Source: Astropecten irregularis
Lineage: Eukaryota; Echinodermata; Asteroidea; Paxillosida; Astropectinidae
DNA: 64,000 nt
Direction of reading: 5' to 3'
NCBI GenBank assembly: GCA_963971285.1
Contig: OZ020249.1
Coordinates: 1,240,001 to 1,304,000 of the forward strand
Shown here: piece by piece, positions 1-12,200 of the stretch
Numbering within the stretch: the first letter of the stretch is position 1
Layout of the letters: each line of letters starts with the position of its first letter
Program-made: the position numbers and the translations under genes
Notes under the pieces: model-generated
The model's database searches: none
Seen by the model: only the letters and a program-made list of their open reading frames with translations
Told to the model about the DNA's origin: nothing

Positions 1-130
1 TTTTGGTCTTTGTTTGACTAATTTCTGGATAATTGCAGCATTTCAGGTGGAAATACTTCAACAGTTAAATTCTACCAGCACCATCTTCATACCCTGAAAG
101 TTTTATGTAAATCTGTGAATATTTCTGTTT
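1..130. repeat. Fragment of the TTAA-flanked MITE family
   Basis: This stretch matches the right-hand half of the complete copy at 312-682: a TTTCTGGATAA block, a CATTTCAGGTGGAAATA block and a CATCTTCATACCCTGAAAG block occur in the same order. It is cut by the window edge, so its full extent is unknown. Confidence 0.6.
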
Positions 131-154
131 CAGTACATGTATGTTACCAATTCT

Positions 155-299
155 GGGACCGATTTCACTGCGCTTTGCAATCAACGATAAATCCAGTGCT
201 AAACGGATAATTGATCGCTACTTTGCATAGAAATGTTCTGTTTAGCGATGGATTTGGGCTTTATAGCTATGATCGCAAAGCATTAGTGAAATCGGCCCC
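155..299. mobile_element. Short TIR element (MITE), GGGMCCGATTTCACT family
   Basis: The left end GGGACCGATTTCACT is matched in inverse orientation by the right end AGTGAAATCGGCCCC, and GCGCTTTGC is matched by GCAAAGC just inside. The 145-bp element has no coding capacity. The element at 31499-31739 has a related terminus (GGGGCCAATTTTACGG) and may belong to the same superfamily. Confidence 0.55.
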
Positions 300-311
300 T
301 GTACTGTACCT

Positions 312-682
312 TTAATGGTAGTATCATACTTTGGTTTTTGTAAAAGAAATACAGATTCATGGGCAAAATTATCAAGGAAGAGAGAGTAACACTAACAGTC
401 ATCTGTGAAAATTTCAGACCCATACGGTGCCCACTTTTTGAGAAAAAAGTAAAAAACGGCCTTAGTATTTCTTTAGTCTTTTCTCTTTTATTTTTTATCT
501 TTTAAAAGATCAAAAAGATTTTCGGTCGTTGTTTTACTAATTTCTGGATAAATACACCATTTCAGGCAGAAACATGTTAATGGTAGGTTTCTTCCAGCAC
601 AATCTTCATACCCTGAAAGTTATACATAAATCTGTTAAAAGTTGTGTTTTGGTTTCTTACCAAAGTATGATACTACCTTTAA
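312..682. mobile_element. Complete TTAA-flanked MITE (371 bp)
   Basis: TTAA occurs at both borders. Inside it are inverted termini of about 20 bp: GTAGTATCATACTTTGGT at the left, ACCAAAGTATGATACTAC at the right. The centre contains a small palindrome (CTTTTAAAAGATC) and no ORF. TTAA target duplication is characteristic of piggyBac-type transposons, so a piggyBac-mobilised MITE is the natural inference, although no transposase is present. Related copies or pieces lie at 14323, 17520, 11207, 10640, 9665, 27545 and 55826. Confidence 0.7.
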
Positions 683-890
683 CACAGGAAAAACCATGTG
701 TGTAGACTGTGGTATGCAGGTTGCTTATAAACTGTACAGACTTACTTACAATGTAATTTCAATAGATACAAACAGTATTTTCTTCATGATACACAGTGTT
801 AGATTTGTGTAGGGTCACTGGGGACCAATGGTATACTGCTTTACATGTACATTTAAAGGGTAATGTGGCTTCATAAAGTCAACAACCTAC

Positions 891-3800
891 CTCCCACACC
901 ATTGATGTTTACAGGATAATCTACCTCTTCCTGTACACTCTCCAACATCCTCACACTCTCTGTTTCATTTCCTAACTGCTTCTCCCAAAAGTTCTCTTGT
1001 AACCAAGCTAAGCCAGTCTTGGCAGCTAGTCTCAGCACTCCAAGAGGTGGTAGGTGTTTGTGAGAAGCCTCATGACGGAGTTCAACCAACCACTCTGGAA
1101 GACGTATCTAAAATAATAAACAAAACAACAACAATTATGAATCGGAGTTGGTATTGTCAATTACCACTTACACTATGTAATGGATGGAATATTGTGTTGA
1201 GTCAGTCAAGTCAATTTTTCTTTGTTCACTTTTCAAACGACCACTATAAAGGACAATATCTGTGCATCCATGTTCGTTAAAGCAGCGTTCCACTGTATTG
1301 CTTGAAATACATGTGTAGATCATTCATAAATAACTAAACAAATACCTTTCAAAACCAAACCCCCTGAACCTTTCCAAACATTTTCTGGATAGTTTACCTC
1401 TTTTGCTAGAGAAACGACTGGCTGAGCTTGGGCTTTGTTCTGCAGATATCCAGTCATCAGGTTCACAAATCTTAATGCAAAGAATGAATTAAAAGGGGGA
1501 ACCTTTTTCAAAATTCTTCTGAAAATGTTTTCCAGGCAATGCAGTCCAAATTAAATTCCTCAATTCACAAAAATATTCATTCAAAAGATGCCACACTTAC
1601 CATGCCATGCTGTACATTGTTAAGTAGGGTAGGAATATGCCTTACTTTGTATTCAGAAACAAACTTATAACTGTAACTATTATGAAATGCCACTGGAATA
1701 AAAAAAACAACTTAAATTTTTCACAATTCATTATTTGTTTCTTTGATTTTTTCACATACATGTAGGTCTTGGGACTTTAATTTTGTGCTTACACAATGTC
1801 ATGAATGTGTACAATTTAACAAGTTTAGCAGATTCATATGGTATAATTACTACATGAATATCCCACCTTATGATAGCCATGCTATACATGAGCTGCAGTT
1901 TACTAGGTTCCTTCTCTATCTCTTCCAACAATGTAGCCTCAAGGAGAGTAGATGTACACTCAATAGCAACTGGCATCTTGTCAGCAAACCTGTGTGTATG
2001 TAACAGTGGTATTAAAAAAAACCCAGACGATCATTTCGAGTCATTTCGGAGCATCCGCCATCTTGTTGTGGCTCTCTGCCACTTAGAAACAAGCATGTAG
2101 TCACGTGTGACACAGATAAAATGGCGTCATGCTATTAGACGGGCTGTTTGTAAGTTCGCCGGCAACAAGTGCATAATGTAGCGGAACGGTTCCTGGCGGG
2201 TGGGTAACTTTATTGGGCGTATTAAGAACTGCAAGCTTGAAGTCAGATTTCTGGTTTCCTGGTTTCTTTTATTAACTCTGTAATGTAAAGCAGAAGGGTG
2301 GCCATGAGTGGGTGCTGCTCACTATAAACATGGTCCTCCATGCTATAAAGCACTGCTAAGTAGTCATCCTACCAATTATTATACAATAAACACAATTAAA
2401 ATTCTCTGTGGCCAAAAGGAATAACCTACTGTAAAGTGTAAGACACAAGAAAAACTTAAACGTAAACCACCAAGAATAACTGAAACCATGGAGGAAGGAA
2501 ATAGAAATCTAGGTAAGGGTTCACAAGTGGGTACGATACCTATAAAGGGAATAAAACAACTTTATGTAAAGAGACTTACCTAAATATACATCCTTGGTGT
2601 CCCCTTCAATATTATTAGCAAGGTTAAATTTGTGGAAAGAGGGCAGGGCTTTGATTTTTAAGGGAAATTATGGGGTAAAAGTGGTAACAAAGATGCAACT
2701 TTTCACAAACGCACGGAACGATAATATGGTCTAGTGTCTGCTCTCATTGTGTGGACTTTTGATACGTTGGTTGTATAGGTACCAGACTTAACTTGACTAG
2801 CCAGACCAGACAAAATGGCCGACGGGCAGTTTTCAAGTTCGCAAAAAGCACGTACATGTAAGAAAATTGTATTTTTACTCTGAAATGTTGCACAAAATTC
2901 TTCTATCTGGGGTTTCAAGGACTCGGGAACATTTGCTGAAAGTAAAAAAATTCATTTGGGAACAGCAGAAAACTTAACTATTAAGTTGTTTTATTCCCTT
3001 TATAGGTATCGTACCCACTGGCACTTGTGAAGTGTGAACCCTTACCGAAATCTATTTCCTTCCTCCATGCGCACGTGTAGCTACAAACACCACCAGGAGG
3101 TTTCTACTAGTAGTAGGCCGACTACTACTACTACAAGTACTAGTAGTATACACAGGTTTACACCTTGGCGGCCATCTCAAATTTTGATCGCAACTTCAAA
3201 ACGAGGCACTTCCACGCATGCGCCCTTTTCGAAGTGTAAACCCGTCCATTGTCGAAGACAATACATGGGTTTACACTTCGGCGGTTTTGATGGCGACTTC
3301 AAAACGAGGCACTATCACGCATGCGCACTTTACGAAGTGTAAACCCATGTATTAGTAGGGACTAGTAGTAGTACTTACTGTTGCAACGAATCTACGAATC
3401 CGACGAAACTAGATCATAATCGTCCGATTCCTAATTTCGGTACCGAATTTGCAAATTCGTTAAGTAGACTCGTTGCCAGTCCCCATAAACATACATGTAT
3501 GGCTAGCCAGCCCTCAGATCAGCGGCAGTGAAATGCTTGATCAATGCCGCAGCACGTGACGGTGTGTCATGTGCATGTGCAGCCTGTTCGATGGTTTAGT
3601 ATTTATTTCATTTCTCGGGAAGAACAAGTTACAAAGCACAAGAACAACAATTAACACTTCAGTAGAAACGGACAAAACAAATACATAACTTACATAAGAA
3701 TCCAATTAGCTCCCGAAGGATTGACCAAAAGGAATTATTCCTGTCAAAGGGGCTCTCCAGACTAATTGAATTAAATAAAATAATATAAATGAATTTATAT

Positions 3801-6001
3801 ATAAATAATCATAAATTACAAATAATTTGAATAATAATAAATGCAAAACATTTATAACCAGAATTCATTAAGATAAAGCAAAGGGGTTCTCCAGACTGGT
3901 TGAAAACTAGGCCTAATTAAATAAAAATAAATATAAATTTAAATAAAAATAAATTTAAGTTAATAAATACATAACAAAGATATTTAATTAATAAAAAAAT
4001 AGGTATTATGGTGCATCTAAGCAGGTGTTTATTTAATGTACATATAGCCTAATTGTTAATTCACACCTTTCATAGACAAGTTTATATACGCTTATTCTTG
4101 TATTAGTCTGTTGAATTGAAGTACTGGACAATGACATTCTTTGTAGATCGTTTTCTGGGCCCCCAAACGTACCGAATCGCGTGCCCAAACCCTATTGTAG
4201 AAACTAGTCTAATAAAGATGGCGGAAAGTATGCTGAAGCTAACGAGTGCGATCGACGAGCCTCGGCCTCGCCGTCTACTATTAACGTTGTTTTCAATTAA
4301 GTTCTAATATAATAAACCACAACCAAATCAGCCAATACACTAGTTGCGATGATCGTAGGTGGAACAGCCAAAACGACATTTCGCGTGACGTATTTTGGTC
4401 GAGATGGCACACTGCGCGCTATTCAAAATGGCCGATTGACGGCGAACGGAGGGAATCGAGACACCTTCTGTAAGTTTTGGGTCATTTTTTCTGCAGAAAA
4501 TGATCTTACGATATTCAAAGTGGTTTTATATGACTCATTGATAAGTACCAATCACATCCATATAGTCAGATTTTGTGTTGGAATTTTGGAAAGTGGAAAA
4601 TTAAGGACAATTGTGAGGGATGTTACAAAATTTTTAGATATCATAGATATGCCCTGCAAGGTATATCATCTGAAAGAGCATGAGAATACCTTTCATTTGA
4701 TACCTCACTCACTTCCATACCATTATTTTGAAGGAAGTTACAGCCATTTTCATGATCCAAAATTTGCATATTTGGTCCCTATGGTTTTGCATTACATTGA
4801 AAAAAAAGTTGTGATCGAGGACTGGAGGAGGGCTAATTTTGTACAATTATGTCCATAAATATCTTTGGGATTAAAATAAATGCATGAAATCTTTTCCAAC
4901 ATTAGATTGAAGTAGGCCCCTATTCTGGTTCAAATACATGATTTAAATTGATATTTATTATCCAAGATTAATCAGATAAATTATAATTCTAGTGGTTAAT
5001 TACATAAATTCAATATGGGCAGGGGCACCAATATGCAACAACAACGCACAGCATCATGACATTCCTGGTCGAAAAAGTCACATTTCTGATCGTCAGATTC
5101 CATCCAAATTTCACCACAAGGTAGTTGAAATGTCACTTTATCAGTATGTATACCTTTCAAAATGGTGTGAACATTTGATCTATGAATAGGAGAGGGTTGA
5201 ATGTGACCCAATAATTCAAGTTGATCGCACGATCGCAAGGAGCTACGGATCCCTTCTTTTTTTTTCACAGGAATTAAGAATGAGTCTCCAACTACACGAT
5301 ATCGATGATGTAGGAAAAAATTACCCCCCGGCAACCAATCAAAATGCCACATTTTGTAGGGCAATCCCCCAGTAGGGCTACAAGCCCGCGCAAGCACAGT
5401 GGACATTTCTGGCCTACTCACAGTGCATGGATTGTAACGTACCTACAATTGTATTTCACAAGTTGGCCAAAAAGTGTTTCGATCGGTTTTTATTAACAAA
5501 GTGTCGTAACCCTAAGGTAAGGTCCCTGTCCCCATGTCAGACCTAGGGTTACGATCATCGCAACTAGGCAATACACAGGAATTATAGTGCCTTAAAAACG
5601 CTACCACGGTATTCGCGAACACCTCTGAAACACAACGACGGATTTGCAAATCCGTCAACGAAACTAGGATTCCTAGTTTCGTCGCACCGAATTTGCAAAT
5701 CCGACGATTTTAAGATTCGTTGCAACAGTACTAGTACTACCCGACTCCATCATCCATGGCCATCATGGCCATGCACACACGAACTTAACCGTTAACGAAG
5801 TTTCACAACAACAATTTTTTTATAATTCAAATTCGTATTTCTTTGGGGATTGTCATACCGGCACTTCCATGCGTTCACTCGTCCAATACCATCGATCCTT
5901 TCTGATACATTTGCATCGTACAGCGAGATATAGGTATCCTTAAATTCATCTTTGTTTTTCCACCCGACAACTCGTGTCTGACACTTCATGGGCGCAGCCA
6001 T
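891..6001 (-). CDS. LAS1L: LAS1-like ribosome biogenesis endoribonuclease (5' part of gene, four coding exons)
   Basis: Coding exons on the minus strand are 6001-5859, 1989-1867, 1470-1398 and 1107-891. All have GT/AG borders and consistent phases, giving 185 residues. The start is the ATG at 6001 (MAAPMK, good Kozak context); a further in-frame codon set upstream lacks that context. The protein follows the Las1 domain throughout: VVGW near the N-terminus, a GRVNAWKCR block, then KMPVAIECTSTLL, MYSMAIIRFVNL and LAKE-IRLPEWLVELRHEASH. RHEASH (residues 124-129) is the HEPN nuclease motif RxxxxH, with Arg and His intact. In other animals LAS1L cuts the ITS2 spacer of pre-rRNA in the nucleolus together with the NOL9 kinase, and associates with PELP1, TEX10 and WDR18. 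The remaining exons lie beyond the left edge. Intron 1 is about 3.9 kb and full of transposons. The gene points away from the NACHT gene, whose ATG is 3.2 kb away. Confidence 0.88.
2487..3067. repeat. Element bounded by an 85-bp imperfect inverted repeat
   Basis: The left arm (about 2487-2572) has GGAGGAAGGAAATAGA, GGTAAGGGTTCACA, GTGGGTACGATACCTATAAA and GGGAATAAAACAACTT in order. The right arm (about 2983-3067) carries the same blocks in inverse orientation, with one 15-20 bp insertion. About 410 bp lie between the arms, with no convincing ORF. The GGAGGAAGGA terminal word recurs at 6375 and, inverted, at 6487. It sits inside LAS1L intron 1. Confidence 0.55.
3155..3346. repeat. Two adjacent hairpin-ended miniature units
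   Basis: Units at 3155-3244 and 3267-3346 each begin with GGTTTACAC and end with GTGTAAACC in inverse orientation. Both share the interior GACTTCAAAACGAGGCACT or a close variant, followed by CACGCATGCGC. They are about 80-90 bp each and look like a tandem pair of small foldback repeats. The ACGCATGCGC word resembles an NRF1 site, but function is not shown. Confidence 0.5.
4349..4858 (+). CDS. Hypothetical ORF, 169 codons, inside the 4341-5566 TIR element
   Basis: An uninterrupted ATG-initiated frame begins 8 bases inside the left terminus of the TIR element and ends at a TAA. The product is not recognised. It has no evident signal peptide, membrane segment or transposase motif; the C-terminal half is rich in His, Phe and Tyr (for example HSLPYHYFEGSYSHFHD). 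It may be a transposon accessory frame, a captured host fragment or a chance ORF. The length is notable for AT-rich DNA, which is the main reason to list it. Confidence 0.25.
   Translation: MIVGGTAKTTFRVTYFGRDGTLRAIQNGRLTANGGNRDTFCKFWVIFSAENDLTIFKVVLYDSLISTNHIHIVRFCVGILESGKLRTIVRDVTKFLDIIDMPCKVYHLKEHENTFHLIPHSLPYHYFEGSYSHFHDPKFAYLVPMVLHYIEKKVVIEDWRRANFVQLCP
4996..5421 (-). CDS. Hypothetical ORF, 141 codons, convergent with 4349-4858
   Basis: This minus-strand open frame lies in the right half of the same TIR element, facing the plus-strand ORF. The product has CDQLELLGHIQPSP and FQLPCGEIWMESDD blocks that look protein-like, but I cannot name a family. No splice sites or transposase signature were recognised. 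It could be an exon of a captured gene or chance. Confidence 0.2.
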   Translation of the reverse strand: MSRPEMSTVLARACSPTGGLPYKMWHFDWLPGGNFFLHHRYRVVGDSFLIPVKKKEGIRSSLRSCDQLELLGHIQPSPIHRSNVHTILKGIHTDKVTFQLPCGEIWMESDDQKCDFFDQECHDAVRCCCILVPLPILNLCN

Positions 6002-6059
6002 CTTTAATTTTAGGCTTTTAATGAAGTCTTCTTTACACATATTTTAGTAACAAAGTTAT

Positions 6060-9000
6060 ATAAACACTATTTTTATTTTTCATACATAAAAATAAATTCC
6101 TATAATTTTAGTTTTAAAAATCTGTCATAGGGCCTACTTAATCTTTAAAACAGATTGGAATTATATTGATATATTATTGTAAAGTTGTAAAACATTGAAC
6201 AAGGAGATTCCCACGTGCCATTGAAGTAACAACAATCCTGCCATAGGTTTCGTACGCGTACATTACGTACGTAAACACTCACATGCTTACTGCACTACAA
6301 GTACTACAGCAAGTTGCAAATGTACACTGTATGTAGACTACTACTAGTTCTGACGTTAGAAGTATAACTATAACCATGGAGGAAGGAGAGAAGTAATTAC
6401 ACATTCATTATTTAACTACGTTGCACCATAGTTGCACTTGATCATGTACGTAGCTACATCATAATGCTGTAGTGCTGAATGTGTTCTTTCCTCCATCATG
6501 TCCATGATGCAATCATAGAGGAAGGAAATCGTTTTGCGCACATCAAATTTAGTGACAGCCAGCCATGACCAGCTAGAACTAGAATAGACATGATAGAAAC
6601 AAGAGTGCAACAAACAGCTGCCTAACTGGTGGTGGTGGGAAAACTGCTAAGGTCTTAGCCAATATTATAGGGGATTGTGCAGACTTCCGGTAACTACGTG
6701 TATTTCCACTGGATCCAGAGTCTGCCAAGTCATTTAGCATGTAGACTACTCCCCATTATTAAACTTGGACACTAGCTGCACTCTGTTGTTGTAGCACATC
6801 CATTGAAGTTGGTAAGTGCCCAAACCCCTAACTTCATTTACTTATTAATTATAAGTTGCGATGATCGTAACCCTAGGTCTGACATACATGTATGTCATAG
6901 CTCCCAGCCCAATGTTATGTGAAACCTAGGGTTACGATCATCACAATTCTTGAACTAATTAATTACCGGTATACGTCTCATTTGGGAGTCTCGTGTAGTT
7001 GGGTCTGAAATTGTACAGTCCTGCTAGTAAAATAATTTAAATCAGTCTGTTGTCATGTCATTGGTAATATTGTCTTCTCATTAGCAGGAACTAATTCTCA
7101 AGATAAAATACAAGGTAATAAATCTGGTGTGCTCTGGTATCAGACCTAATTTTCAAAGCTGAATTTTCTGTTTTCCACTAATAAATTACAAAACATTTTC
7201 AATATAAGAAAGACGGTGTATATTTTGCCAGCATCATCATTCTTCTGATTGACCAATTCTTGATATGTCATGCCGGTCTTCTTTCTCTAAATGTTATTTA
7301 TTGGCAAAATAACTTATTTTGCCAGAGGCTAATACCGCAAATTGACCAATTAGATTAAGGGAACGGTAAAATAGCGTAGCGCTTGAAGAATGTCAGTGCC
7401 GGCAAAATATTGTACAATGACATTCTTTAAATCTGCAAAACTACATGTAAAACCATTTTGTTTTATTTTTCTAACTGCAAGCAGTTTACCTTTTCTTTTA
7501 ACGACTAACATTATAATCACTGCTCAGCTGCTGTTTAAAGGGTCTCTGAATTGGCTTGAACATATGCCAATAAAAAAACTTACTGTGATTTTACCCATTT
7601 CCTCACTCTGATTCAAGGTTAAAAATAGTTTGTTTTGTTCCGTATTCATGAGCAAAACTGTGATGTCATCTGGGTAACTGAGAGCAGTAACCCAATTGTG
7701 CACAAAAAGTTGCAGTTTTTTTATAGGTTTTCTGACAGACCTTTTCCTCCTCAATGGGATTTTGCCAAATATGTTCCTTTCACTCAACTGGTGATGTAAT
7801 TTTTTACCAAACCATTTCTGTAGGTCAAGATTGCCTCAGTCATTTCTTATGTTTTTTCATTACATTTTTGCTGTTGGTTCCCTACATGTGTATGCGTGAA
7901 CTTCCCCCATTTTACAAAGCCATTCAAAGGAAAACCAAATGCTGGTTTGAAACCAAAATAAGACTTGCCAATCATTATTTGGCAGTATATTTTCTGTATG
8001 AATGCAATAAAATTACCTGACTGAAAAAAGCACTGCAGTCACCCTTTAATTCCATACTCGAATAATTTGCACTTTGTTTACATTTCTCCACTAACCTGGC
8101 CGTTTTGTTGTTGTGGGGGGTGTCAAACCCCTCAAAAGTGTAAATCTTTCGGGAACAATGATTTTTACAGCTGTTCCAATACAAGTTGAAGCCTAAAGGT
8201 CTAAGTACTTGCATGTTTAGTCATTTCCAGACCTGTAAATAATTTCCCATCTGGCATGTCTGGCACCCATGAAAAATTATCAAAACATTTTTTTTTTTGA
8301 AATACTTACAAAATACTCTCTGAGGCAATCAAGCCAAACATACAAAAAAATCGCCTTTTTTAGTTTTCAATTCTCATTTTCGTTTTAATTGAATTTTTTT
8401 ATGAACATCAACTAAGTTAAGGGCTTCATCCTGTTCAACGTTAGAATCAAAATGATTGACACATTTTAATGTTTGTTTGTTTCTTTTTTGTGGAGGCATT
8501 TTATGATCATTTCTTTTTATCCCTTGAGAAATAAAAAGAAAGATAAAAAAAACAGACAAAGACCTTTGTGAAATATTTGTCTTATAATTGTATGTTGTAT
8601 TTTATCCTGATTTAACACATTTTCGCTGCTGTTTCAGGTTGTAATAATCAGTTTATTCTGCTGTTATTCATCTTAGAATTTGCATATTCATGACTACAAC
8701 TCACATACAGTGTACAAGGCTACTATTAAACAAACTGATTGAGCACTGTGTGCACTGCATACATATAATTCTTTATTTGGAGATATACTTATATAAACAT
8801 GTCCTTGAACTTGTTTCTTTTGACATGTTACTATAACAATCTGCTCCAGTACAAGTACACATCAATTACAATTACAAGTACATGATACGCTACAGTACAT
8901 GTATCTTTTTGTGCAAGAATTGGATTCATAACTTCATAGACTGACTTGTTGACTTTATCCGTTGATCTACAGTACATGTACATGTACATGACAGTTTTTT

Positions 9001-9200
9001 CCAGTTTCCAGGTTTCACTTCCTGATTTGGAAAGGAAATAGTCTCTCACGGGACAGTCATACCTTAACAGGGCATGAGTGGTTATTCCATTTCTTTTCTT
9101 TTCAATGGTGTGTGGTATCGCTTGGCAAGACTTTGTTTCTGTTTTAACATTTTCATGTTTGTTTTGTGTACTACTAAAGGTCGAGAAGTAAGTTGCAGAT
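6060..9200. other. Intergenic interval between divergent LAS1L and NACHT genes
   Basis: No coding exon was recognised on either strand. It contains a small hairpin MITE (6854-6947), an inverted pair of GGAGGAAGGA words around 6375 and 6490, and scattered TACATGTA repeats near 8860-8990. The promoters of both flanking genes must lie at its ends, but no TATA or initiator element can be called with confidence. Confidence 0.5.
6854..6947. mobile_element. 94-bp hairpin MITE
   Basis: The ends AGTTGCGATGATCGTAACC and GGTTACGATCATCACAATT are inverse copies with two mismatches, and CTAGGT pairs with ACCTAG further in. The termini are those of the 4341-5566 element, so this is probably its deletion derivative. 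Confidence 0.6.
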
Positions 9201-9207
9201 CAATAAA

Positions 9208-12200
9208 ATGGGAATCTCATTAACAAAGAAGAAGAAGGAAACGGACAAGCCATGTTCATCAGTAGCTGACGAGTCAATGGGAAAGGTAAGTACAGTTTCC
9301 AGGCTAAACATACGTGTACACGTCTTACTTCCTAGCTGCTTTTAAATGATATTAAAACTAAGTACAGTACAGGATTGGTAAAAACCCACATGGCTTGAAT
9401 TTCGTCAAAAAAAACACTGGACAGCAGGTCTAGTAACTGAAGCATTTTACTAGACCTATATTTTTTCACTAGACCTGTGGCATTCATGTACATAGGAAAA
9501 CTGTAATTGTATTGTGTCAAAAATCATCAATTAAGGAACCATTTTAATTGTGCAAGGAAAACAAAATCACTAGACAGCAGGACTAGTGCAGTACACATTT
9601 TACTAGACCGACACTGAAATCACTAGACTCAGTCCACGGTCTAGTGGATATTTCGAGCCCTGACCCAAACAGAAATGCTCACAGATTTACGTCTAACTTT
9701 CAGGGTATGAAGATGGTGCTGGTAGAAACCTACCATTAAAATATTTCCACCTGAAATGCTGTATTTATCCAGAAATTGGTCAAACAAAGACCAATTAAAA
9801 ACAGTTTTGATCTCAGGGTAAGATCAAAACCATTCTTTATGTTTTATTAGAAAAATTGAGTCGGGTTTTTGCTTTTTTCTCGTAACTCAGATGTCAGATT
9901 GAGCTGAAATGTTCACAGGCTTTTTATTTCATGTATGTGCTGGATCAGACAAAGTGTCAGTGCTGTTCTATGACCTTTACTAATCATGTATTATAAAATT
10001 TCATTTCAAGGTCCTGTATTTTATTGTCAGGAAAAAGGCTCCCCTAGCAAGAATAAAATGACATCTCCTCCACCTGATAGTGTGACAGAATCATCAACTT
10101 GGAATGATGGCACTGATGATGGAGAGAATGAAAGAAGACTGAAAGAGAAACAGATGGAACCCAAGGACAAGACATCAAGACCAGCTGATGATGATCAACG
10201 GAAAGATCAACATCTCACTTCCAAAGATACTGACCAAGATCTCCAGAGCATCGTACATAGATGTTGGCAAGAAATAGACAGGCAGTGTTTGGAGCATGTT
10301 GCCAAGAACTTTTCTTCAAGTGGGACTAGTTCCAACTCTGGGTGGAGAGTTGTCCGACTTTTTGTCTCCTCAACATTCCAAGATTTCCAAAATGAGCGAG
10401 AGGTTCTAGTGAAGAAGGTATAAACTTAAAACATTATGGTGGGAGGGGTGGGATGTTACCTCATGAACATATGCTACATATAGAAAGTCAAATCATTCTG
10501 CTTTAGGGATCACAATTAATGATGCTGCTTTTTACATTGAAAAGTGAATTACACATGATTTATGTTTATGGGGAAATTGACTGAGTTGGGATTTGAATCC
10601 AAGACCTCTGAATTGATGTACCACATGCTCCAACTGATAAGCTGACTTAAAGGGATGGTACAGAACTGGTGTTTGCGACAAAACCGTTGTTGACAGCACA
10701 TTATGTAATCCATCATATACCTTAACTGACAAACCTGTAGAAGTTTGAGGTCAATTAGCCATCTGGGTCACGAGAAAGAGGTGAAAACCTGTGCACAGAA
10801 GACTGTACACATTTCAACGAATGAATAAAACACTTCGAAGCGATTTATTCCAATCGAAAAATAGTTTCATTTATTTCTCAACGAAAATGGCATTTCAGAC
10901 AAAAACATTTCATGGGATGTTTTCTCCTGTCATCACCATTATACTGTGTAAGTTTTATGTGAATCTGTGATTATGACGTGTATTTTGTCTTACCAATTCT
11001 GTACCATCCCTTTAAATATGTTTCATTTCTTACCACAAAGGAATCTGACCCCATGTTCTTAGTCATTCACTGGTAAACATGGTAAAAGAAATGCAATAAT
11101 CCAGTCCTCAATTCATGCTGGAATATTTTCATAAACAAAAGATAGTCTTTGTGCACATTTAAGTGATTTCATAGAGATGTCTGAGATGTGCATATGTTTA
11201 CTGTCTTAAAGCAGATAGACTACCGAAACAGAAATCTTCACAGATTTACCTATAACTTGCAGGGTATAAAGATGGTGATGGTAGAAACATACAATTAACA
11301 TTTTTCCGCCTGAAATGCTGTAGTTCTGTAAAAGAGTAAAACCAGTGACCAAAATAATTTGTGATCTTTTTGTGGTCACTGTGGACGTTTTTCACTGTTT
11401 TCTCAAAAGGTGGGCACCGTCGTATGGGACTGAAATTTTCACAGATGACTTTAACTGTATCTTCCTGGATATTTTTGCCCATAAATCTGTATTTCTTTGA
11501 CAAAAACCGAAGTAAGATATTACCTTTAAGCTTGATGCATCTAAGATCAAATTGATGCAACTGATCATCTGTAATTTGAAAGGACTCCCGGAACTCACAG
11601 GAACTCACAGGAACTCACAGGAACAGTTTTTGTATCATAATCAAGTCATTGTACCAGACTTCAACTTGCAAAGCTGTGCTTATTGACTATATACTGTTCA
11701 CACATGCAGGTTTTTCCAGAGCTGCGTGAATGGTGTGAATCAAGAAATCTACATCTAATAGAATGTGATCTAAGATGGGGTGTTCCCAAAGACTCTACAA
11801 CACGTACTGTCCTCACTACCTGCATGGAGGAAATTGACCGTTGTCATGGTGATGCAAATGGAGAAGGATTCTTCCTGAATATGCTTGGAGAAAGGTAAAC
11901 ACATGTACTTTACATTCCATAGATATTTGTATTGAAACATGTACATGTATTTAACTAATGGATATCTAACATTAACATGAATTTTGCATTGCAATTATGT
12001 CTTTCAAAGTTAACTATCATCATAGGTAAACATGAAATTGGAATTATACCCATACATGTAATGTTTATATATGTACGTACATGTATTTGTGTACATGTGG
12101 TTGATGTTCAGTGGTACAGCACCCACATACAAGTTATTTTAGTTATTAATTGGATGTCACATTTGCTGGCTTTTGTTCATATAATGTAAGCAGCTACTGC

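Larger units (their letters stand above)
4341..5566. mobile_element. Inner TIR element with 9-10 bp flanking direct repeats
   Basis: The termini TAGTTGCGATGATCGTA and TACGATCATCGCAACTA are exact inverse copies of 17 bp. The flanks are gccaatacac at 4331-4340 and ggcaatacac at 5567-5576 (9 of 10 identical), as expected for a target-site duplication of 9-10 bp. Long duplications of this size occur in Mutator-like elements, so a MULE-related assignment is possible but unproven. The same terminus bounds the 94-bp MITE at 6854. Two convergent ORFs lie inside. Confidence 0.6.
3378..5728. mobile_element. 2.35-kb element with long TIRs in LAS1L intron 1
   Basis: The outer ends CTGTTGCAACGAATCT (3378) and AAGATTCGTTGCAACAG (to 5728) are inverted copies. 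Similarity continues inward through words such as CGAATTTGCAAATTCG and CGACGAAACTAG, giving arms of roughly 90-100 bp. Flanks are rich in CTAGTAGTACT, so a target duplication cannot be assigned cleanly. The interior starts with an extremely AT-rich stretch (3760-4060) and contains a second inverted-repeat element (4341-5566). Confidence 0.6.
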
